From contig JAFUSA010000024.1 of NCBI GenBank assembly GCA_017480745.1, forward strand, positions 1 through 54,987: a stretch of DNA of 54,987 nucleotides. Reading direction: 5' to 3'. The notes beneath the pieces were generated by a model that saw nothing but the letters and a program-made list of their open reading frames with translations, searched no databases and was not told the origin of the DNA. Within the stretch, counting starts at the first letter, position 1. Each line of letters opens with the position of its first letter. This document shows positions 42,870 to 51,462 of the stretch, piece by piece. Source of the DNA: Alphaproteobacteria bacterium. Its GTDB lineage: Bacteria; Pseudomonadota; Alphaproteobacteria; RF32; CAG-239. The position numbers and the translations under genes are program-made.

Positions 42870-43706
42870 TTAACAACCACCTTCTTCTACGCTACAATCT
42901 TCTAATTTTTCTTTCCAATACTCACTTGATGGATCTGCGTCAAAGTAAAAGTATAATGATTTGTTTGTCGGTTCATCTTCGCAAATAGTTATGGCTTCGT
43001 CCACGCTGAGCGGAGGAACTTCACGAAATTCCCAATTTTCAGTTGAACCAACAACAGACACATTAGCATTGCTCCAATCTTGGGATAGTAACTCAATACA
43101 TGCTTCTTCATTATCTCCGATGTTGTATTTAATAAAAAACGCCTGATTATCACCGCTTTTGGATTTAACTGTCGAACCTAACTCAACCCCACCACCAAAA
43201 GGATTGGTAATAGACATAATCTTACCATCAGTTACGGTAATCATTTCATCAGGGAATATTTTGGCTTTTTTATGGATTGGGCAGCCATCACCGTAAGATA
43301 GACCATTGCAACCGGAGGCGAGGCAAGTGCCATTGCTGTAAGTACTACAATCCACCCCGATATAATTCTTCTGTGGTCCCCAAAAGGCACGCACATTACC
43401 GGCAATGAGAGTTATCTGCTCAATGGTTTTATTGATACGATATTTCATCATCGCTTTTGAATATCCGGCGATTCCACCGACAGACAGAACGCCTATAATA
43501 GCCAGAACGCCAAGCATCTCTATCATGCTTCTTCCGTATTGCAGCACATCTGCTTGTCTGTTTTTCGCTGGTGTACTGTCTGTGTACACGGCACTCAAAA
43601 CAGTCGGCGCATCTGCACCACTCTCCGGAAGAAGTGTAAGACCTGATTGGCTCTCTTTCCCATTGCGGGCGAGAGAATCATTATTTTTAATTTCTAAGTT
43701 TTTCAT
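42870..43706 (-). CDS. Type IV pilin-like cassette protein (cassette 9)
   Basis: A 278-residue protein with a 58-residue leader like that of cassette 2: MKNLEIKNND, a SLARNGKESQSG unit, then TLLPESGADAPTVLSAV and on to QYG before RSMIEMLGVLAIIGVL. The mature domain is the FWGPQKNYIGV subtype with KKAKIFPDEM, ITNPFGGGV, and NEEACIELLSQDWS. The tail has extra cysteines (EDCSVEEGGC). It is convergent with the EF-hand gene. Type B RNA lies upstream. Confidence 0.88.
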   Translation of the reverse strand: MKNLEIKNNDSLARNGKESQSGLTLLPESGADAPTVLSAVYTDSTPAKNRQADVLQYGRSMIEMLGVLAIIGVLSVGGIAGYSKAMMKYRINKTIEQITLIAGNVRAFWGPQKNYIGVDCSTYSNGTCLASGCNGLSYGDGCPIHKKAKIFPDEMITVTDGKIMSITNPFGGGVELGSTVKSKSGDNQAFFIKYNIGDNEEACIELLSQDWSNANVSVVGSTENWEFREVPPLSVDEAITICEDEPTNKSLYFYFDADPSSEYWKEKLEDCSVEEGGC

Positions 43707-43745
43707 AGTAAACTTCCTTTCGTATGAATTGTTGATATTACATTA

Positions 43746-43922
43746 AAACAATACCGCCCGATAAAGGCGGCCGGAAGTTCGTAACTAATTCAGACTAAAT
43801 AGTGTCGCATATTAAGCATAAGCTTTATTTTGCAACCTTCCGACCAAAGCCGGAAATATTTTACGTCAACAACGACGAGTCTGAAAGAGGTTACGACACC
43901 TCAGACAAGTTACCTTATCTTG
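43746..43922 (-). ncRNA. Type B structured cassette RNA (cassette 9)
   Basis: Minus strand: hairpin AGATAAG-GTAA-CTTGTCT (43903-43920), which shows an A-T in place of the G-C pair of cassette 2. Long-range helices TCGTAAC/GTTACGA and TTCAGACT/AGTCTGAA. Hairpin TTCCGGC..GTCGGAA. 3' end CCGCC..GGGCGG then TATTGTTTT. Confidence 0.86.
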
Positions 43923-43927
43923 TCTTC

Positions 43928-43955
43928 ACTATATCATAAAAAACTTAAAAGTCAA
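43928..43955 (-). promoter_or_regulatory. Cassette 9 promoter
   Basis: Minus strand TTGACT (43950-43955), 16-nt spacer, TATAGT (43928-43933). Confidence 0.78.
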
Positions 43956-44071
43956 ACTGTTTTTGCTAAATTTTGCAAAAACTATCGCAAAAAAATGTTT
44001 ACTGCTTGCTTTTATTTTTGAATATTTGTTATAAATAATAAGCAAACACAAAAAACGAGGATTTATTTGTT

Positions 44072-45193
44072 ATGTCATTTTTAGTCGGTTATATAGTCAT
44101 TGCGCTATCTTGTATTTTTATTGCCGTTAACGCCTTAGTTTCTTCCGTTAATAGCTCTCCCCTATGGGAAAACGCACTCTATCTATTTTTTGGCATTGCT
44201 TGGTTTTCGCCGATTTTTATATGGATTTTTCAACCTAAAAACATTATCCCCGCTAAAATTTACAATTTTTTAGCAAAAGGCGGATATTTCTTATTTGGTT
44301 TCGCCTTTCTTTTGACAATGTTTTTGATTATACGTGATGTAATCTGGTGGCTTCTCTACTTTGCCGGTAGCAGTTACATCACTTCTCCCAACAACTTTCA
44401 AATTTTGCCATACGTTAATTTACTTACTATTGCAATTACCTTTATTTTATCCGTTTATGCCGTGTTTGAAGCCGAAAAAATGCCAACCGTTGCTTATTAT
44501 AAATACACCGATAAACGAATAAAACGTCCGCTGAAAATATTGTTGGCCTCCGATATTCATATAACCAAAATGATTTCCGCAGATAAAATTAGAACCTTGG
44601 TAGAATACTTTAATCGCCTAAAATCCGATATAATTTTGCTTCCGGGAGATATTGCTGACGACAAAACAGAAGATATATCTCTGCAAATTGCCGAACTGAA
44701 AAATTTGCAGGCTCCACTCGGCATATATTATACAGTGGGCAACCACGAAGTTTATTTTGATCCCTTCACGTGGGAAGGTGAATTTGCCTCTCTCGGTTGG
44801 GTGGTATTGCATAACAGCGGAGTTTCAATAGATAATACAGGTGTTTATATTGCCGGCGTTCCCGACGCCATGGAAATGTCTGCCGACATTAAACAAGCCG
44901 TTGCCAAGGCAAAATCAGATGAATATCGCATTTTACTTTCACACACTCCGACAACCATCAAAAAAATTTCTGCCGGCGAAGTCGATTTGCAAGTTTCCGG
45001 ACATACTCACGGCGGGCAGATTTTTCCTTTCAATTTGTTTACAAAATGGGGAAATTCAGGCTTTTTATTCGGAGAATATTCCGTAAACGGCGTGAAATTA
45101 CTACTTTCTCGTGGCGTAGGTTACTGGGGACCTCCAATGCGTTTGTTTGCTCCTAACGACATAATGTTGATAGAATTATTGCCGGAAAAATAA
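44072..45193 (+). CDS. Membrane metallophosphoesterase (YaeI/YkuE-like)
   Basis: A 373-residue protein. The N-terminal third has four membrane segments (for example FLVGYIVIALSCIFIAVNAL). A calcineurin-like phosphoesterase domain follows, with LASDIHITK, LLPGDIADD, YTVGNHEVYFD and VSGHTHGGQIFPF supplying the metal ligands. Relatives act on lipid-linked pyrophosphates such as UDP-diacylglucosamine or on phospholipids. The substrate here is unknown. Confidence 0.88.
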   Translation: MSFLVGYIVIALSCIFIAVNALVSSVNSSPLWENALYLFFGIAWFSPIFIWIFQPKNIIPAKIYNFLAKGGYFLFGFAFLLTMFLIIRDVIWWLLYFAGSSYITSPNNFQILPYVNLLTIAITFILSVYAVFEAEKMPTVAYYKYTDKRIKRPLKILLASDIHITKMISADKIRTLVEYFNRLKSDIILLPGDIADDKTEDISLQIAELKNLQAPLGIYYTVGNHEVYFDPFTWEGEFASLGWVVLHNSGVSIDNTGVYIAGVPDAMEMSADIKQAVAKAKSDEYRILLSHTPTTIKKISAGEVDLQVSGHTHGGQIFPFNLFTKWGNSGFLFGEYSVNGVKLLLSRGVGYWGPPMRLFAPNDIMLIELLPEK

Positions 45194-45255
45194 TTCTTAA
45201 CCATATTTTAGGGAATATTTTCTTATCATAATATGAGTTTTTAGGAGATTCGGCT

Positions 45256-45804
45256 ATGAAAAAGTTTTTGATAATCGGTTGTTTGTTTTTGGCTCTTGGT
45301 GCTTGTGGCAAAGACGATGATAAAAGCACAACCTCTACAGAAAATAATGCAATACTTACTCCAACAGAAAATGTGGGAGAAAGAGTTATTTCCGAAAGTA
45401 AGTTAATGCAAAATATAGACGGAGATCCGCAAAAGTTTTTGATTGAATTTGATAATTTCAGCGATGCGCAGAAATACTATTTTTGTGCGGCGTTTGCCAT
45501 GGGAGCGATGTCAGTATCCAAACCGATTACGGCTTCGGTAATGGTAAATTATTTTATGGGTTTGGGCGTGGCGCGTTATAATGAAGGTATAAACGATCAA
45601 AATTACGAAGCGTTTAATGCCGGAAAAAATACTTTTCTCTATGAATCTTTGGTTAATACGGTGTTGGAAGAAAAAATATGCGAGGATATTATGAATGATG
45701 CGGCGGATTTTGCCAAAAAGCACAATTATAATGTGGCAGATTTAGATAAACAGGGCAAAAAAGAAGTTGCCAAAGTTCTGCGCTATATTCAAAATGAAAA
45801 ATAA
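45256..45804 (+). CDS. Hypothetical lipoprotein
   Basis: A 182-residue protein with a lipoprotein signal (KKFLIIGCLFLALGAC, lipobox LGAC). A Ser/Thr/Asn-rich linker follows, then a helical domain (DAQKYYFCAAFAMGAMSVSK). TTAGGAGAT precedes the ATG. No family recognised. A terminator at 45842 ends the unit before cassette 10. Confidence 0.65.
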   Translation: MKKFLIIGCLFLALGACGKDDDKSTTSTENNAILTPTENVGERVISESKLMQNIDGDPQKFLIEFDNFSDAQKYYFCAAFAMGAMSVSKPITASVMVNYFMGLGVARYNEGINDQNYEAFNAGKNTFLYESLVNTVLEEKICEDIMNDAADFAKKHNYNVADLDKQGKKEVAKVLRYIQNEK

Positions 45805-45841
45805 GGCAAAAACAACTAAATATGTATAAAATTAAGCCAAG

Positions 45842-45867
45842 TCTCCGCATAATTTGCGGAGATTTTT
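45842..45867 (+). terminator. Rho-independent terminator
   Basis: TCTCCGCA (45842-45849) and TGCGGAGA (45855-45862), then TTTTT. Confidence 0.85.
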
Positions 45868-45906
45868 GTAATCAATAATATTTATATGACTTTGCAAAAA
45901 AAATAT

Positions 45907-45934
45907 TTGACTTTTGAGTTTTTTATGGTATCAT
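45907..45934 (+). promoter_or_regulatory. Cassette 10 promoter
   Basis: TTGACT (45907-45912), 16-nt spacer, TATCAT (45929-45934). Confidence 0.78.
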
Positions 45935-45939
45935 AGACA

Positions 45940-46112
45940 CAAGATGAGGTAAAATTCATCTGGGGTCTCGAAGCCTCTTCTAAGTACGTCATTTTAAAGA
46001 GACGTTAAAATTTTCCAGCATGGCTGGAAGGTGGGTGAATAAGTTGAATAGTCCGCGCTATATTACTTAGAATAGTTTCGAGCTTCCAGCCGCCTCATTG
46101 GGCGGTTATTTT
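45940..46112 (+). ncRNA. Type B structured cassette RNA (cassette 10)
   Basis: Hairpin AGATGA..TCATCT (45942-45961) with a loop longer than the GTAA of other type B copies. Long-range helices CTCGAA/TTCGAG and TCTAAGTA/TACTTAGA. Hairpin TTCCAGC-atg-GCTGGAA. 3' end CCGCC..GGCGG then TTATTTT. The internal stem is fully base-substituted versus cassette 5 but still pairs. Confidence 0.86.
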
Positions 46113-46150
46113 AGTGTTAAAACAATTAATTTAATGAAAGGAAGTTTAAT

Positions 46151-46933
46151 ATGAGAAACTTAGAGATAAAAAATAATGATTCTCTCTCCCGCAAGGGGCG
46201 AGGGAGCCAGTCCGGACGTTCAATGATTGAGATGCTTGGTGTGTTAGCCATCATCGGTGTTTTATCGGTTGGCGGAATAGCCGGATATTCAAAGGCAATG
46301 ACAAAGTATCGCATTAACAAAGCCATTGAGCAAATAACTCTCATTGCCGGTAATGTGCGTGCTTTCTGGGGACCACAGAAGAACTATATCGGGGTGCATT
46401 GTTATGGAAATAATTGCAACGCCTCCGGTTGCTTTGGGCATTCCGGCGTTAATGCAAACGGAAATTCTACCTGGGCTTACAATGGCTGTCCGATAGTTAA
46501 AAAAGCCAAAATATTCCCTGATGAGATGATTACCGTAACTGATGGTAAAATTATGTCTATTACTAATCCTTTCGGTGGTAGGGTTGATTTATTGACAAGG
46601 GATAAAGCTAAATACGCTGATAATCAGGCGTTTAGTATTTATTACTCTATCGGGGATAATGTTGAAGCTTGTATTGAATTGTTGACACATGGTTGGACAT
46701 CAGCTAATGTTAAGGCTATTGCGATTGATGATGGAGACGATCCTTTTGAGGAATTTTTTAAAATACCTGTTTCGGTTGATTTGGCGGTTACAAGATGTTC
46801 TGCCGCTATGAATGCTGCAAAGGCTATATCACCTATGTTTCCTTATATTGATTTTTATTTTGATATTGATTTAAACGGTAGTATATGGAATCCCAAACCT
46901 TCTGATGCAGGTGGTAATGATTGGCAAAACTAA
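46151..46933 (+). CDS. Type IV pilin-like cassette protein (cassette 10)
   Basis: A 260-residue protein with a 22-residue leader (MRNLEIKNND, then SLSRKGRGSQSG from an in-frame CTCTCTCCCGCAAGGGGCGA repeat). RSMIEMLGVLAIIGVL follows; the helix end reads MTKYRINKAIEQ, two changes from the family. The domain is FWGPQKNYIGV, CNASGCFGHSG, KKAKIFPDEM, ITNPFGGRV, and VEACIELLTHGWT, ending in an extra NPKPSDAGGNDWQN tail. It is convergent with the gltD-like gene, with the palindrome between. Confidence 0.9.
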   Translation: MRNLEIKNNDSLSRKGRGSQSGRSMIEMLGVLAIIGVLSVGGIAGYSKAMTKYRINKAIEQITLIAGNVRAFWGPQKNYIGVHCYGNNCNASGCFGHSGVNANGNSTWAYNGCPIVKKAKIFPDEMITVTDGKIMSITNPFGGRVDLLTRDKAKYADNQAFSIYYSIGDNVEACIELLTHGWTSANVKAIAIDDGDDPFEEFFKIPVSVDLAVTRCSAAMNAAKAISPMFPYIDFYFDIDLNGSIWNPKPSDAGGNDWQN

Positions 46934-46966
46934 TCTTGCTTATTTGCGTATCTAATTCTACAAAAT

Positions 46967-46996
46967 CCGCCGGCGCTCATCACAAGCGCCGACTGG
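46967..46996 (+). repeat. GC palindrome between cassette 10 and the gltD-like gene
   Basis: CCGCCGGCGC (46967-46976) pairs with GCGCCGACTGG (46986-46996) around CATCACAA. It lies 13 nt from the 3' end of the gltD-like gene; the junction recurs at cassette 11. Confidence 0.8.
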
Positions 46997-47009
46997 AAAG
47001 TAAATTTTC

Positions 47010-48191
47010 TTAATTATTCTTAAACTTTTCCGCTATTTGTCGTGCGGCTTTTTGGCCGGAAGCAACAGCTTCCACTGCCGTTGAGCCGCCATTGATATAA
47101 TCACCGGCATAATATATGTTTTCTGCCGTTATTGGTTCTTGTGCGCGCGAGCTACCTAATGCCAAAATAACCATATCAATATCTTTGCGCGGAATTAACA
47201 TGGTATCTTCGTCGATCAACTTACCTTTGTCATCAAAGCGTGTTTTTATTGTATAAGCCGTAAGTAACCCGTTTTCGCGCATAATTTTTGCTACCCGCGT
47301 CATGGTGGTTATATCCACACCGTTTTGCAATAGGGATTCACGTTCAAGATGTGTTATTCGCATATCACCGATTCTCCGACGCACAAACATTTCAACATGT
47401 GTTGCACCCTGTTTAACGGCCATGATTGCACAATCTACCGCAACCGCACCTCCACCGATAATCGCAACATGGCCGGTGCTTAAATGTTTTTGCGGAAAAG
47501 ACAAATAATCTTTATAATCGATTGCTAAATTTTCGCCGTCTATACCCAAGCTACGGCTTTTTTGCTCGCCGGTGGCAACAATCAAGGCATCGTATCCGTG
47601 GGCTAAAAGCGATTCGTAATCATCAATATTCATTTTTGTTTCTACTTTTATCAGCGGATTATTTTGCAATTTTTGCCACTCATAGTCGATAATTTCCGTT
47701 GGCAGACGGTCTGTCGGAATCAGGTTTAAAGCTCCGCCCAAATTATTTTCTTTTTCATATACGGTAACAGCAATACCGTGTTTTATAAGTTCAGTCGCTG
47801 CACCGATTCCCGCCGGACCGCCACCGATAATTGCCACCTTAATATTTATCGGCATAGCCAAAGATTGCGAGGTAAGCAAATTTTTCTCACGCGCGATTTT
47901 CATAATAGTCGCCTGCACAGGAGGTATTTTGATTGAGTAATCAAGTTTAGCGCGTAAACAGGCTTTCATACAAAACTTATCCGGACAAATCAAACCGCAA
48001 ACTTCACCTAAGGGATTTTGTTTATAAATCAGTTCGGCAGCCTTTGCATAATCGTTATTTTGAGCAGAGGCAATAAAATCGCAAGGCGAACATAATACCG
48101 GACAAGCCTTCATACATGGCTTAGACGGGCATTGCAAACATTTTTCCAATTCTGTCTTAAACTGTGCTTTATTCAAATATAATTCGCTCAT
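47010..48191 (-). CDS. GltD-like FAD/Fe-S oxidoreductase (glutamate synthase small-subunit family)
   Basis: A 393-residue NAD(P)H-dependent oxidoreductase. The N-terminal domain binds two [4Fe-4S] clusters (CLQCPSKPCMKACPVLC and CGLICPDKFCMKACLR). The FAD site is VAIIGGGPAGIGAATEL (about residue 118). The NAD(P) site is VAIIGGGAVAVDCAIMA. The closing FAD segment is YYAGDYINGGSTAVEAVASG. Members feed electrons to glutamate synthase or to dihydropyrimidine and related dehydrogenases. No partner subunit is adjacent, so the role is open. Confidence 0.85.
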   Translation of the reverse strand: MSELYLNKAQFKTELEKCLQCPSKPCMKACPVLCSPCDFIASAQNNDYAKAAELIYKQNPLGEVCGLICPDKFCMKACLRAKLDYSIKIPPVQATIMKIAREKNLLTSQSLAMPINIKVAIIGGGPAGIGAATELIKHGIAVTVYEKENNLGGALNLIPTDRLPTEIIDYEWQKLQNNPLIKVETKMNIDDYESLLAHGYDALIVATGEQKSRSLGIDGENLAIDYKDYLSFPQKHLSTGHVAIIGGGAVAVDCAIMAVKQGATHVEMFVRRRIGDMRITHLERESLLQNGVDITTMTRVAKIMRENGLLTAYTIKTRFDDKGKLIDEDTMLIPRKDIDMVILALGSSRAQEPITAENIYYAGDYINGGSTAVEAVASGQKAARQIAEKFKNN

Positions 48192-48333
48192 CGGTTATTC
48201 CTATTTTGTTAACATAAGACATTAAAACACAAAAAAATAAAAAAAAACAACTGATATTTGAGTTTTTCATTTGTAATTTAAAAAAAAATATGTATTATAG
48301 CAAAAAAGACGTCTATAAGATAATATATAAAAA

Positions 48334-49083
48334 ATGAAAATTAAGTGGCTAAAAGACATATTAAAAAATTCGACAACGGAAAAAATTATCGGTAATGTTG
48401 CTTTTTATTACCTCAAATTTGTCGGTTTAACAACAAGTTGGCAATCGGTTATCGGAGTAAAAGAAACCTACGAAGCTATTGAAAAATATGGTAGTGTTAT
48501 TGTAATCGGCTGGCATGGACGAACTTTGGAAATGCCTTATTTTTGGAATAAAAGCAGCAAGCTTAATGCGTTGGTTTCTCCGCATCAAGACGGGCGAATG
48601 ATTGTTAATATTTTAGCAAAATTCGGTATAGGGCACATTGACGGTTCCAGCAATAAAAACTCTACCGAGGCTGCTTTGGAGCTTATGCACAATTTGCAGC
48701 AAGGTAACAGTATTGCCATAATTCCCGACGGACCACGTGGTCCGAGTATGAAACTTACCATGAGCCCAATCTTTTATGCCCAAAAATCCGGTAAGCCGAT
48801 TGTTGGAATTACATACAGTATGGCCGGTGCCAAAATTATTCATAAAAGTTGGGATAATATGCTGGTTCCGTTGCCGTTTCATAAAGGAATGTATGCCATT
48901 ACCGAGCCGTTTTTTGTGCCAAAAGAAGCCACAGCCGAAGAGCTGGAACAATATCGGCAAAAAATGGAAAATACTTTGAATGAACTAACGTGGAAGTTAG
49001 ATAAAGAAATGGGGTTGCCGTTTATTGCCCAAGGCAAGGAAGCTAAAAAAAGTCGTAAACAACAAATAATGGAAAAAGAATAA
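48334..49083 (+). CDS. DUF374 family lysophospholipid/lipid A acyltransferase-like
   Basis: A 249-residue protein of the acyltransferase superfamily. VIVIGWHGRTLEMPYFW contains the WH(x)R-type catalytic His. Later HQDGRMIVNILAKFG and IIPDGPRGPSMKL fit the family. It is the first gene of a waaA-lpxK cluster and overlaps waaA by one base, so it probably acylates a lipid A precursor or related lipid at the inner membrane. Confidence 0.85.
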   Translation: MKIKWLKDILKNSTTEKIIGNVAFYYLKFVGLTTSWQSVIGVKETYEAIEKYGSVIVIGWHGRTLEMPYFWNKSSKLNALVSPHQDGRMIVNILAKFGIGHIDGSSNKNSTEAALELMHNLQQGNSIAIIPDGPRGPSMKLTMSPIFYAQKSGKPIVGITYSMAGAKIIHKSWDNMLVPLPFHKGMYAITEPFFVPKEATAEELEQYRQKMENTLNELTWKLDKEMGLPFIAQGKEAKKSRKQQIMEKE

Positions 49084-50360
49084 TGTTTATCGGAATATAT
49101 AATAATTTAGTGCGAATTTTGTACCCTGTTGCCATTAAACGCTATATAGAAAAGCGTAAAAAAATAGGCAAGGAAGATATAAAACGTTTCAATGAAAGAG
49201 TAGGGCGTACTCAAAAAGCGCGTCCGCAAGGGCGTTTGATTTGGCTGCATGGTGCTTCGGTCGGAGAATCTATTTCCATGTTGCCGCTGATTAATCGCCT
49301 GTTGGAGCTGTACCCTGATGTTAATGTTATGGTAACTACCGGAACAACAACTTCGGCGGAAGTTATGGCAAAACGCTTGCCGGAACGAGCATTTCACCAA
49401 TATTTACCGATAGATAATCCGGTATTTACCACACGTTTTGTGCGACACTGGCAGCCAAGCATAGCCCTTTGGTTTGAGTCCGAGTTTTGGCCGGCAATGC
49501 TTTCTACCATCAAACGCAAAAATATTCCGCTGATTTTAATAAATGGGCGTATTTCCAATAAATCTTTTAAGCGTTGGCAACAGTTTGATTTTATTATCAA
49601 AGAGTTGTTAGATTGCTTTACGGCCTGTTTGGGACAATCGGAAGAAGATGCTTATCGTTTGCGTATTTTGGGTGCCAAAGACGCCATGTGTTTGGGCAAT
49701 TTGAAATATGCCGGTTTACCGATTCCCGTAGATAAAGAAAAGAAAGCGGAAATTCAAACGCAAATTGGAGATAGGCCTGTTTGGTTGGTAAGTTCCACTC
49801 ATAACGACGAGGAATTTAAAATAGGCAGATTTTTAAAAGAATTGCAGGCCAAACATCCTAATTTATTAACCTTAATTGCTCCGCGTCATCCTAATCGCGG
49901 GGTGGAAATTCGTGATAAGCTACGGGATGAATACCATTTAGAAACGTCTTTGCGTTCTGCCGGAGAAAGTATAAGCGAAAAAACAGAAGTATATATTGCC
50001 GATACCATCGGCGAAATGGGAATATGGTATGAATTATGTCCGATAGTGTTTATAGGCGGTTCGTTGATTCCACACGGTGGTCAAAACTTTATGGAGCCGT
50101 CGCGTTGCCGTGATGCCGTAATAGTCGGTCCGCATATGCATAACTTTACTGATGCCATGAACAGAGCCAAGCATGCAGATGGTGTTATTCAAGTAAATGA
50201 TGTTTTGGAGCTAATTGATATGGTTGATCAACTTCTGAGCAATAAAGAACTGCTTGAAGCCAAACGCAGTTTAGCCTATAACTGGGCTACCAGTGAGGCA
50301 AAAGTATTAGATGGTATTGTAGAAAAAATACAAGGATATATGGTTAATGAAAACACCTAA
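49083..50360 (+). CDS. waaA: 3-deoxy-D-manno-octulosonic acid transferase
   Basis: Adds Kdo residues to lipid IVA on the cytosolic face of the inner membrane. The 425-residue GT-B enzyme has RLIWLHGASVGESISMLPLI, WFESEFWPAML, SSTHNDEEFKIG and FIGGSLIPHGGQNFMEPSRC. Length and motifs are normal. It overlaps DUF374 upstream and lpxK by 14 nt downstream. Confidence 0.95.
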   Translation: MFIGIYNNLVRILYPVAIKRYIEKRKKIGKEDIKRFNERVGRTQKARPQGRLIWLHGASVGESISMLPLINRLLELYPDVNVMVTTGTTTSAEVMAKRLPERAFHQYLPIDNPVFTTRFVRHWQPSIALWFESEFWPAMLSTIKRKNIPLILINGRISNKSFKRWQQFDFIIKELLDCFTACLGQSEEDAYRLRILGAKDAMCLGNLKYAGLPIPVDKEKKAEIQTQIGDRPVWLVSSTHNDEEFKIGRFLKELQAKHPNLLTLIAPRHPNRGVEIRDKLRDEYHLETSLRSAGESISEKTEVYIADTIGEMGIWYELCPIVFIGGSLIPHGGQNFMEPSRCRDAVIVGPHMHNFTDAMNRAKHADGVIQVNDVLELIDMVDQLLSNKELLEAKRSLAYNWATSEAKVLDGIVEKIQGYMVNENT

Positions 50361-51306
50361 GTATTGGCAATCAAACTCTTTTTTGAGCAGAATATTAATG
50401 CCGTTAGGTTGGCTTTATGGCAAAATTACACAGTTGCGTTTACAACTTAAAAAATCCCCGCGTGCAAATATACCGGTTATTTGCGTGGGAAACATAACTG
50501 CCGGTGGAACAGGCAAGACACCGGTATCTATTTCCATTGCTAAAATGTTAGAAACGGCAATGTATCACCCGTTTTTTGTAACGCGCGGTTATGGCGGAAA
50601 ATTGCAAAATGTTATGGTTAACAATAAAAAACATTCGGCACATGATGTTGGTGATGAGCCTTTGTTACTGTCGGCACAAGCTCCGGTAATTGTTAATGCC
50701 GATCGCTATAAAGGCGCTAAAATGGCAGAAGAGCAGGGGGCTGATGTGGTTATTATGGATGACGGTTTTCAAAATCCAAGCCTTCATAAAGATTTATCCT
50801 TTTTGGTTTTTGATGGTCATTATGGCATCGGTAATGGTAAAATAATTCCGGCCGGTCCGTTGAGAGAAACGTTTGCAGATGGTGTTAAACGTGCCGATGC
50901 GTTGATTATTTTGGGCAAAGATAAACATAATTTGGCTGAACGCACTGATTTACCGGTTTTTTACGGACATACCGAACCTTTGCACACAGCGCTGAAATAT
51001 GGAGATGTTTTGGCATTCGCCGGTATCGGGCATCCGCAAAAGTTTTACCATACATTGAGCACTTGTGGTTTTAATGTAGTGGAAACCGTGGATTTTCCCG
51101 ATCATCATTTTTACAGTGTGGCGGAAGTAGAATCTCTGTTGCAAAAGGCACAGACGTTGAATGCTGATGTTTATACAACAGCAAAAGATATGGTTAAAAT
51201 CCCTAATGTTTATCATGATAGGATAAATGTTTTAGAAATAGGCATTGTTTGGGATGATCCGGAAAAATTACAAGAGTTTATTGAACAAAAGATAAGCAAA
51301 GAATAA
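50347..51306 (+). CDS. lpxK: Tetraacyldisaccharide 4'-kinase
   Basis: Phosphorylates the 4' position of the lipid A disaccharide. The 319-residue product has the Walker A GNITAGGTGKTP (about residues 49-60), RGYGGKLQNV, VGDEPLLLSAQAPVIVNADR, IMDDGFQNPSLHKD and PAGPLRE. Intact and normal length. The next 55 nt contain no gene and run into the gltD tail copy. Confidence 0.95.
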   Translation: MKTPKYWQSNSFLSRILMPLGWLYGKITQLRLQLKKSPRANIPVICVGNITAGGTGKTPVSISIAKMLETAMYHPFFVTRGYGGKLQNVMVNNKKHSAHDVGDEPLLLSAQAPVIVNADRYKGAKMAEEQGADVVIMDDGFQNPSLHKDLSFLVFDGHYGIGNGKIIPAGPLRETFADGVKRADALIILGKDKHNLAERTDLPVFYGHTEPLHTALKYGDVLAFAGIGHPQKFYHTLSTCGFNVVETVDFPDHHFYSVAEVESLLQKAQTLNADVYTTAKDMVKIPNVYHDRINVLEIGIVWDDPEKLQEFIEQKISKE

Positions 51307-51360
51307 ATCAATGCCGATATGTTGAATTTTTCGATATACCGCAGGAATATGTCGTGTTGT

Positions 51361-51408
51361 GGTCAAAAAGTTGCACGACAAATAGCCGAAAAATTTAAGA
51401 ACAATTAA
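51361..51408 (+). pseudogene. Copy of the 3' tail of the gltD-like gene
   Basis: The plus strand encodes GQKVARQIAEKFKNN and a TAA stop. The gltD-like gene at 47010 ends GQKAARQIAEKFKNN. The bases after the stop also match (AAGAAAATTGACTTTCC here, AAGAAAATTTACTTTCC there), up to and into the GC palindrome. No upstream coding continuation exists. In both places the pilin cassette lies on the far side of the palindrome in the same relative orientation. Confidence 0.8.
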
Positions 51409-51422
51409 GAAAATTGACTTTC

Positions 51423-51450
51423 CCGCCGGCGCTTGTGAGGGAGCCAGTGG
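51423..51450 (-). repeat. GC palindrome at the 3' end of cassette 11
   Basis: CCGCCGGCGC (51423-51432) then TTGTGAGGGAGCCAGTGG. The distal arm is degenerate (GCCAGTGG for GCCGGCGG). Confidence 0.72.
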
Positions 51451-51462
51451 TTTATCCATGTT

